The notes under the pieces: model-generated
What the model saw: only the letters and a program-made list of their open reading frames with translations
Databases searched by the model: none
Told to the model about the DNA's origin: nothing
From: an uncultured Acidobacteriota bacterium
GTDB taxonomy: Bacteria; Acidobacteriota; UBA6911; RPQK01; JAJDTT01
Length of the DNA: 64,000 bases
Direction of reading: 5' to 3'
NCBI GenBank assembly: GCA_951812665.1
Contig: CATOST010000007.1
Span: forward strand, 1 to 64,000
Program-made: the position numbers and the translations under genes
Shown: piece after piece, positions 58,556 to 64,000 of the stretch
How the letters are laid out: every line of letters starts with the position of its first letter
How positions within the stretch are numbered: the stretch's first letter is position 1

Positions 58556-59542
58556 ATGCCGGTCCAGTACATCGTCACCGGCGGCGCCGGCTTCATCGGC
58601 CGGAACCTTGTGTCGGCCCTCAACGCCCGGGGACACGAGGACATCCTCATCGTGGACCGTCTGGGCTCGGATCAGAAGTGGAAGAACCTGCTGGGCCTCT
58701 CCTTCGTCGACCTCGTGGACCTGGACGAGTTCCGGAACTTCATTGCGGACTCCACCTTTGACGAACTGGAGACGGTCTTCCACCTGGGGGCCTGCAGCTC
58801 CACCACGGAACGGGACGCCGACTACCTGCTGGACAACAACTACCGTTACTCACAGGAAATCTGCCAGTGGTGCCTTTCCAGCGACGTGCGCTTTATCTAC
58901 GCTTCCAGCGCGGCCACCTACGGAGACGGATCTCTGGGCTACTCGGACGACGAGAGCCGGATTCCCTTCTACCGGCCCTTGAACATGTATGGCTACTCCA
59001 AGCAGTTGTTCGACCATTGGGCGGCCAGGGCGGGGCTCTTCGACCGGATCGTGGGGCTCAAGTATTTCAACGTCTTCGGCCCCTACGAAGACCACAAGGG
59101 CGAGATGAGATCCATGGTGCACAAGGCCTACGGACAGATCCTCTCCACCGGAAGGGTGCGGCTGTTCAAGTCCCACCGTCCCGAATACAACGACGGAGAG
59201 CAGCTGCGGGACTTCGTCTACGTGAAAGACGCGGTGGACGTGACCCTCTTTTTCGACGACCATTCCCAGGTTTCGGGGCTTTTTAACTGCGGCACGGGCC
59301 GTGCCCGGAGCTGGAATGACCTGGTGGGAGCGCTCTTCGCCGCCACGGGGCGAACGCCGGAGATCGAATACATCGACATGCCCGGGTCCTTGCGCAACCA
59401 ATACCAGTATTTCACCCAGGCGGACGGAGCCAAGCTCCGGTCCGCCGGATACGAGCGCCCCTTCACCTCCTTGGAAGAGGCGGTCCGGGACTATGTGACG
59501 AGTTACCTGGATCCGGTCCTGGGCGGGGCCGCCCCAGCTTAG
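58556..59542 (+). CDS. hldD: ADP-L-glycero-D-manno-heptose 6-epimerase
   Basis: 328 aa, an extended SDR. The N-terminal 'YIVTGGAGFIGRNLV' binds NADP. 'GACSSTTERDADYLLDNNYRYS' is the characteristic HldD segment, and 'PLNMYGYSKQLFDHW' contains the YxxxK pair. 'FNVFGPYEDHKGEMRSMVHKAYGQI' and 'EQLRDFVYVKDAV' are further signatures. It epimerises the C6'' of ADP-D,D-heptose to the L,D form used in LPS inner core. With rfaE2 just upstream it shows that the organism is a diderm making heptose-containing LPS. The following genes are not part of that pathway although the gap is only 25 bases. Confidence 0.93.
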   Translation: MPVQYIVTGGAGFIGRNLVSALNARGHEDILIVDRLGSDQKWKNLLGLSFVDLVDLDEFRNFIADSTFDELETVFHLGACSSTTERDADYLLDNNYRYSQEICQWCLSSDVRFIYASSAATYGDGSLGYSDDESRIPFYRPLNMYGYSKQLFDHWAARAGLFDRIVGLKYFNVFGPYEDHKGEMRSMVHKAYGQILSTGRVRLFKSHRPEYNDGEQLRDFVYVKDAVDVTLFFDDHSQVSGLFNCGTGRARSWNDLVGALFAATGRTPEIEYIDMPGSLRNQYQYFTQADGAKLRSAGYERPFTSLEEAVRDYVTSYLDPVLGGAAPA

Positions 59543-59567
59543 ATCCACCAAGTAGAAAGGAGATCAC

Positions 59568-60431
59568 GTGGCCGAATCCCTACGCATTCTCGTCATCGGA
59601 GCGCATCCGGCGGACATCTTCGACCAGAGCGGTGGCACCATGGCCCATCACACCGCCCGGGGCGATTGGGTAGGTTGCGTCGTCCTGACCCACGGAGCGC
59701 GGGTCCACGACAAGGTCATCAGCGACTCCATGCACGGCCGGAAGACCATCCCCGAGGCCTCGGCGCTGGAGGAGATGATCGAGGAACGTTCCGACGTGAA
59801 GGCCCAGGAAGTCCGGCGCGCCTGCGGGCTGTTGGGCGTTGAGGACCTCTACTTCTTCGGGGCCGACGACTCCATCCTGCTGGTGACCGAGGAGTTGGTC
59901 CGACGGCTGGCCCGGTTGCTGCGGGAGCTCCGCCCCAACGTGATCCTGACCCACTACCCCAAGGAAGGGGACGGTGTGGCCCAACCCCACGCCATCACCG
60001 GACAGATCGTGATGCACGCCATCCATTTCGCTCATTCGGTAGACCCGGGGGACCGGAATCCGCCAACCAAAGCGGCCCAGGTCTTCTTTTTCGGAACCGG
60101 CGCGGCCGCGGTTCCCAGCGACGTCTGGTCCGCGCGGATCGGGGTCTACAACGACGTGCTGATCGAGATCACCGACGTGGTGGACAAGAAGCTGGCGGCT
60201 CTGGACTGCCTGGAGAGCCAGGGGTACGGCGGCGCCTACGCCCGCAAGCGGATCGAGACCAGCGACGGCGCTTTCGGGGTCGGCGGGCGAGTGGCTTATG
60301 CCGAAGGGTTCATCAAGATGGATGCCGAGGTTCACACCTATCTTCCGGTGACCAGCCACGCCCTGCGGCTGGCAAAGGAGTCGGATCATGAGATGATGCG
60401 GCGCCACTCCTACCGGGTCCGGGTGGACTGA
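59568..60431 (+). CDS. PIG-L-fold enzyme with replaced catalytic Asp (hydratase-like)
   Basis: 287 aa from GTG 59568, with AAAGGAG upstream. It has the PIG-L/LmbE fold. The canonical zinc motif AHPDD reads 'GAHPADIFDQSGG': metal ligands H13 and D16 and a later His (141, 'QPHAITG') are kept, while the first Asp, the general base in deacetylases such as MshB, is Ala15. A similar pattern is found in the PIG-L-fold 4-oxalomesaconate hydratase GalB and relatives, so this may be a hydratase or non-deacetylase rather than an N-deacetylase. It begins a run with two amidohydrolase-family genes and an MFS transporter (gaps of 14, -4 and 66 bases), suggesting a small-molecule catabolic operon. Confidence 0.75.
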   Translation: MAESLRILVIGAHPADIFDQSGGTMAHHTARGDWVGCVVLTHGARVHDKVISDSMHGRKTIPEASALEEMIEERSDVKAQEVRRACGLLGVEDLYFFGADDSILLVTEELVRRLARLLRELRPNVILTHYPKEGDGVAQPHAITGQIVMHAIHFAHSVDPGDRNPPTKAAQVFFFGTGAAAVPSDVWSARIGVYNDVLIEITDVVDKKLAALDCLESQGYGGAYARKRIETSDGAFGVGGRVAYAEGFIKMDAEVHTYLPVTSHALRLAKESDHEMMRRHSYRVRVD

Positions 60432-60445
60432 TACGAAGGAGAACC

Positions 60446-61201
60446 ATGACCTCACTATCGTTCAAACCGCGAGTGCCCGTCTTTGACGCCAACGTCAAGG
60501 TGGGCAATCATCACAACGAAGTCTCTCCGTGTGTCGACCGCGCCAGCCTGCTGGCCGAAATGGACACCCACGGAGTGGGCCGGGCCGTGGTCTACCATGC
60601 CCTGGGCGATCTGACGTCTCCGGTGGACGGAAACCGGGCGCTGGAGGAGTGGCTGGGAGACGACGGCAGGCTGCACCCCCAATGGAGCGCCCACCCGCTG
60701 CCCCGTTCCCTGGAGCAGTTGCAGGAACTGCATGCCCAAGGGCGCGTGAGCAGCGTTCGTCTGGCGGGGCTGGACATCATCGATTTCCCCTTTCGTCCCT
60801 GGGGTTACGATCTGCTGCTGAGCTGGCTGAGCCGGGAGGGGATTCCGTTGTGGGTGCCGTTGCCGGAGATGGACCCCGATGACATCGTGACCACGCTCCA
60901 GGCCTATCCGGACCTGGAGACCGTGCTGGTGGGAGCTCATTATCTGCACGCCATGTGGGTTCAGCCCATGCTGAAGGCGCTGCCCCGGGCGAACCTGGAA
61001 CTGAGCCGCTACGAACCCATCGGTCAGCTCGAGGCGCTGCTGGAGGAGTTCGGCGTGAAACGTTTCGTCTACGGGTCGTGGTACTGGCGCCTGGCCATGG
61101 GACCCATGCTCTTCTACCTGCATCACGTGGGGCTGGACGACAGGGAACTGGCGCTGGTCTGCGAAGGCAATCTGCTGAGAATCCTGGGAGAGAAATCATG
61201 A
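60446..61201 (+). CDS. Amidohydrolase-family (TIM barrel) protein without metal ligands
   Basis: 251 aa. Overall it resembles the amidohydrolase-2 family, with a first strand 'PVFDANVKVGNH', 'VGRAVVYHAL', and a final 'VKRFVYGSWYWRLAMGPMLFYL'. The HxH metal motif after the first strand is Asn16-Val-Lys18 and the terminal Asp of 'GSDxP' is missing ('YGSWYW'), so metal-dependent hydrolysis is not expected. It overlaps the next gene, which has a complete metal set, by four bases. It may be a partner subunit or an inactive regulator of it, or have a different chemistry. It is co-directional with the PIG-L-like gene. Confidence 0.7.
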   Translation: MTSLSFKPRVPVFDANVKVGNHHNEVSPCVDRASLLAEMDTHGVGRAVVYHALGDLTSPVDGNRALEEWLGDDGRLHPQWSAHPLPRSLEQLQELHAQGRVSSVRLAGLDIIDFPFRPWGYDLLLSWLSREGIPLWVPLPEMDPDDIVTTLQAYPDLETVLVGAHYLHAMWVQPMLKALPRANLELSRYEPIGQLEALLEEFGVKRFVYGSWYWRLAMGPMLFYLHHVGLDDRELALVCEGNLLRILGEKS

Positions 61202-61950
61202 TCGACGGCGTGCGAGTGATCGATTTTCATGGGCATGTGGGGGCCAACGACATCATGGGGATGGTGGATGATCCCGACCTGATGGTGCACGCCATGGACG
61301 CCGGCGGCATCGATGTCTCCTGCCTGTTCAACATCTACTATCCGGATGGAACCACCGGCAACGACATGACGGCCCGGTTCGTCGCCCGGCATCCCGACCG
61401 CTTCGTGGGCTTCGCCTACGTCTGTCCGCTGATGCCGGCCGACAGCATGGTGGCCGAGCTGGAGCGGGCCATCGACACCCTGGGGCTGGTCGCCATCAAG
61501 CTCTATCCCCCCTTCGTCCCCTGGTCCCTGGAACATCCCGTCTGGGACCCTATCTACGAGTTCGCCAACGAGCGGGAGCTGGCCCTCATCCATCACACCG
61601 GAACCGAGTGGCAGGCCTACCCCAAGTTCCTGGCCGACGTGGCGCCCCGCTTTCCCAAGGTCAAATTCGTCTCGGGGCACTCGGGGAACACGCCGGTGGA
61701 ACGGGCGCAGGCCATCGCCGCGGCTCAGGCCAACGACAACGTCTACCTGGAGACCTGCTCCACTTTCCGCACTCCGGGAGTCATCGAGCAACTGGTGGAG
61801 GAGGGGGGAGCCGACCGGGTGCTCTTCGGCTCGGATACGCCCCTGATGGATCCGCGGCCTCAACTGGGGAAAATCATCACGGCACAGATCTCCGACGAGG
61901 CCAAACGCCTGGCCCTGGGCGGCAACGCTGCCCGGATCCTGGGGATCTGA
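61198..61950 (+). CDS. Amidohydrolase-2 family metal-dependent hydrolase or decarboxylase
   Basis: 250 aa from ATG 61198, overlapping the previous stop by four bases. It is a metal-dependent TIM barrel: H11 and H13 ('IDFHGHVG'), His132 or 133 ('ALIHHTG'), His161 ('VSGHSGN') and Asp213 ('LFGSDTP'). These are the zinc ligands of the ACMSD/4-oxalomesaconate-hydratase-like amidohydrolase group, which decarboxylate or hydrate aromatic-cleavage products, and of lactone hydrolases. Paired with its metal-less sister and the PIG-L-like gene, it probably acts in a ring-cleavage or sugar-acid route. The substrate is unknown. Confidence 0.8.
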   Translation: MIDGVRVIDFHGHVGANDIMGMVDDPDLMVHAMDAGGIDVSCLFNIYYPDGTTGNDMTARFVARHPDRFVGFAYVCPLMPADSMVAELERAIDTLGLVAIKLYPPFVPWSLEHPVWDPIYEFANERELALIHHTGTEWQAYPKFLADVAPRFPKVKFVSGHSGNTPVERAQAIAAAQANDNVYLETCSTFRTPGVIEQLVEEGGADRVLFGSDTPLMDPRPQLGKIITAQISDEAKRLALGGNAARILGI

Positions 61951-62016
61951 GGTCCGTCCGTCCGGAGTTGGCGCGGGTGATCGGCACTCGGCCGGAACCC
62001 CGTTGGAGATGATGAT

Positions 62017-63300
62017 TTGGAAGAGGACCGCAGATCCTGGGAGACCGGTGCCGGAGACGCCGCGTTGGCGACGCCGGCCATGGACCGGTACAACGGCCGG
62101 ATCCTCATTCTTAAGTCGTTCCTGATCTATTTCGCCGCGCCCGTCGTCTACATCGGCATTGTCCAGGCGGCCCTGTGCGACCGCCTCGGCGCCGGCGCCA
62201 CGGTGGCCAACCTGCCCGCCTCCGCCTATCTCCTGGGATCGGTGGCCCCCCTGGTTCTCTCCTGGCTCATTCCCCATCGGTGGACCCGCCCCACGCTGGT
62301 GGTCGCCTACCTGGTGACCATGTCCGCCTTCCTGATGGTTCTGGCCACGCTGATCCTCCCCGTCTCCAATACGGTGCGTTTGTGGGCCGTGGTGGGCCAG
62401 GGTCTGATTCAGGGCGTTTCGGCATCGGTGGCCCACGTCTACGGTTTCCAATGCCTGAAGCGCGGCACGACCCCCAAGGGCCGGGCCAGGGCGTTGAAGT
62501 GGGCCTACGGGGTATCGCCGCTGGCCGGGGTGGCCGGCTCCCTCTGGGCTCAGTTCGTCCTGGGAGGGGGCATCGAGGGGCTTGTCTTCCCCTATGATTT
62601 CGGCCTCCTCTACCTGACCGGAGTGCCATGCATGGTGGCCATCTCTGTCCTGTCCAGTCGCTATCGGTTGCTGGATATCCAGGAGGAGAAGCCGCCCAAC
62701 CTCCTTCCCTATCTCTGGCGAAGTCTCCTTTCCTTCTGGACCCTGCGGATTCTGCTCCTGGTCTGGCTGGCCTACTTTTTCTGGTATCTGACCATCAACA
62801 CCATGCCCAACCTGTCGCTCTTCGCCCGCGAAGCCCTGAGTCGGGAGCCCCAGGAGCTCTCGGGCTGGATGATGGCCCTGCGCTTCGGATTCAAATGCGT
62901 GGGGGGATTCGTGCTGGGGGTGATCGCCATCCGATGGGGCATGCGAGCCCCGCTTCTGACCTGTGCCGGCCTCGTGGGTGCGGCCGTCCTCTGGGCCTGG
63001 TTCATCCCCGGACACCTGTACCTGCTGGCCTTCGGCATCATGGGCGCCGGAGAGTTGGGAGGCGTCTACTTTCCCAACTACGTCATCAGCATCTCTTCGG
63101 CCGCCGATTCCACCCGCAATCTGGCCATCCTCGGGTTGGTGACCCCGGTGAGCAGCCTGGGCCCGGCGCTGCACGGCGGGCTCGCCGACACCCTCGGTTT
63201 CCCGGCCAGCTTCCTTTTCGGAGTGACTGCGGCGCTGGTATCCCTGACGCTGATTCTGAGGCTCGCGCCGCAAACGTCCACGGTCCGGCCGGGGTCGTGA
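62017..63300 (+). CDS. MFS transporter
   Basis: 427 aa from TTG 62017, preceded by GGAG at eight bases. It has about 12 hydrophobic segments after a 20-30-residue cytosolic leader. The N-terminal half contains 'VVYIGIVQAALCDRLGAGATVANLP' and the second half 'WYLTINTMPNLSLFARE' and 'GVLGVIAIRWG'-like loops. It belongs to the major facilitator superfamily on topology and length, but the usual D-R-x-G motif is weak. It is 66 bases downstream of the amidohydrolase operon and likely imports its substrate. Specificity is unknown. Confidence 0.75.
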   Translation: MEEDRRSWETGAGDAALATPAMDRYNGRILILKSFLIYFAAPVVYIGIVQAALCDRLGAGATVANLPASAYLLGSVAPLVLSWLIPHRWTRPTLVVAYLVTMSAFLMVLATLILPVSNTVRLWAVVGQGLIQGVSASVAHVYGFQCLKRGTTPKGRARALKWAYGVSPLAGVAGSLWAQFVLGGGIEGLVFPYDFGLLYLTGVPCMVAISVLSSRYRLLDIQEEKPPNLLPYLWRSLLSFWTLRILLLVWLAYFFWYLTINTMPNLSLFAREALSREPQELSGWMMALRFGFKCVGGFVLGVIAIRWGMRAPLLTCAGLVGAAVLWAWFIPGHLYLLAFGIMGAGELGGVYFPNYVISISSAADSTRNLAILGLVTPVSSLGPALHGGLADTLGFPASFLFGVTAALVSLTLILRLAPQTSTVRPGS

Positions 63301-63387
63301 TCCCGAAGAGGGGCCGGGGCTCACGTTAGATCCAACTAGACTGCGATAACTCTCAGATACACTGGATTGAGAACAGATTGAGCGATG

Positions 63388-63996
63388 TCACTGTCCAGAA
63401 TTTTCGACCACAAGAACCTGAATCTGCCGGTGAGATCTTTTCGCTTCCAAACCCAGTTCCTTGTTCAGCGCACCAATTAAAACACTCGGGTCATCTGGTT
63501 GGTACGGAAGTTCCCAATCGTATTTCCCACTGAGTCCGGTTTCATCTACGACTGGAAGTTCTATCCACTCAGCGACAGCGAGACATAGATTCTCCATTGT
63601 CTGCATTGTTCCATGAAGGGTGCCTCGCACCGGCCAAGATGCACTTTTCTCCGCTCGTGAAGGTGTAAGTCCACTCTTCTTGCCGGGCAACTGCTTCAGA
63701 ACCAGCACTTCCTTCTCCTGGGTTTCCCAGTAGATGGACAACCCAAAGCTGCTCTTTAGAGCTTCCCGAAGGAGAGGTAGGAGTCGAGTCTCTTGTCCCT
63801 TTGGCACGATAGCGGAGACACGATACTGTCTTTCTTGGTGGGGCAGTCGGTAATCGACATATGGTGGGGGTGCTTCATAGGCAAGACGGATCAAGGTTTC
63901 AAGAAACAGCCCATCTGCAACGAAGCGATTGCTTCCGGGCGGATACATCGAAGCAGACCCGGTTGCGGATACAGGCTTGATGATGACCTGAGTCAA
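63388..63996 (-). CDS. DUF3738/TIGR03435-type protein (5' end beyond the window)
   Basis: 202 aa are visible and the frame stays open to the right edge. Only a TTG at 63996 could start it, so the N-terminus, presumably including a signal peptide, is missing. Typical features of the 'soil-associated' TIGR03435 family are 'VADGLFLETLIRLAYEAPPPYVDY', 'LLREALKSSFGLSIYWETQEKEVLVLK', 'ELPVVDETGLSGKYDWELPY' and the ending 'LGLEAKRSHRQIQVLVVENS'. The family is strongly expanded in Acidobacteriota, often near sigma-factor or BlaR-like genes, and has no known function. It is less GC-rich than the operon to its left. Confidence 0.75.
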   Translation of the reverse strand: MTQVIIKPVSATGSASMYPPGSNRFVADGLFLETLIRLAYEAPPPYVDYRLPHQERQYRVSAIVPKGQETRLLPLLREALKSSFGLSIYWETQEKEVLVLKQLPGKKSGLTPSRAEKSASWPVRGTLHGTMQTMENLCLAVAEWIELPVVDETGLSGKYDWELPYQPDDPSVLIGALNKELGLEAKRSHRQIQVLVVENSGQ

Positions 63997-64000
63997 GGGT

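Noticed and set aside
61123-63324. A 733-codon minus-strand frame over the amidohydrolase and MFS genes
   Set aside because: It covers the antisense of two clear genes and is extremely rich in Gln/Gly/Arg/His, as expected from the reverse of membrane-protein codons.
1-64000. tRNA, rRNA or riboswitch genes
   Set aside because: No cloverleaf-type sequence, rRNA segment or known riboswitch core was recognised by reading, though a covariance search was not possible.

Overview
The window is GC-rich DNA of a diderm, probably soil- or host-associated bacterium. The best taxonomic pointer is the incomplete gene at the right edge (63388-63996). It reads as the DUF3738/TIGR03435 'soil-associated' family, which is strongly expanded in Acidobacteriota (Solibacteres/Bryobacterales). 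ADP-heptose genes (LPS-type inner core), DUF1501 and DUF1549/DUF1553 proteins, multihaem lipoproteins and many Tat-exported carbohydrate enzymes agree with this. No rRNA, tRNA, CRISPR array, integrase or intact insertion sequence was seen.

Layout. 125-9855: a co-directional run with a propeller-type glycosidase-like protein, three tandem paralogues of an exported alpha-glucuronidase-like protein, a block of tandem hairpins and an enolase-superfamily dehydratase. 10016-17622: accessory genes, namely a 1291-aa SIR2-domain protein of the defence-associated type, an aldo/keto reductase, and a divergent module of an NrtR-like Nudix regulator against ARPP-1 and VWA genes. 17673-19927: an SDR and a D-apionate-lactonase-like gene. 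19928-21285: no convincing gene, but two strong inverted repeats. 21286-24968: a creatininase-family amidohydrolase and an unrecognised 893-aa exported protein. 25196-29978: Na+/solute symporter, CPA2 cation/proton antiporter and a second enolase-superfamily enzyme. 30013-38458: MFS transporter and four carbohydrate-active proteins, mostly divergent or convergent. 38443-44392: a three-gene operon of PPC-like, DUF1549/DUF1553 and DUF1501 proteins. 44583-46696: a metallophosphatase lipoprotein and a Tat-exported xylose-isomerase-like protein.

46733-49908: two related AbrB/MazE-Doc toxin-antitoxin copies, one reduced to an antitoxin plus a toxin stub, flanking an enolase-superfamily/DHDPS-family sugar-acid cassette. 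49981-51996: a fourth enolase-superfamily gene and a VapBC pair. 52105-56586: a DJ-1/PfpI protein, a pentahaem lipoprotein and a sorbosone-dehydrogenase-like propeller. 56608-57900: a Tat-exported BNR sialidase. 58014-63300: heptose nucleotide genes followed by a PIG-L-like enzyme, two amidohydrolase-family proteins and an MFS transporter.

How it fits together (inference): the region is largely a glycan and sugar-acid scavenging neighbourhood. Exported glycosidases, sialidase and lipoproteins release sugars, symporters import them, and dehydrogenase, lactonase, acid-sugar dehydratases and an aldolase-type lyase process them. Smaller accessory units are scattered through it: SIR2, ARPP-1/VWA/NrtR and toxin-antitoxin pairs, with intergenic hairpins whose stems covary.
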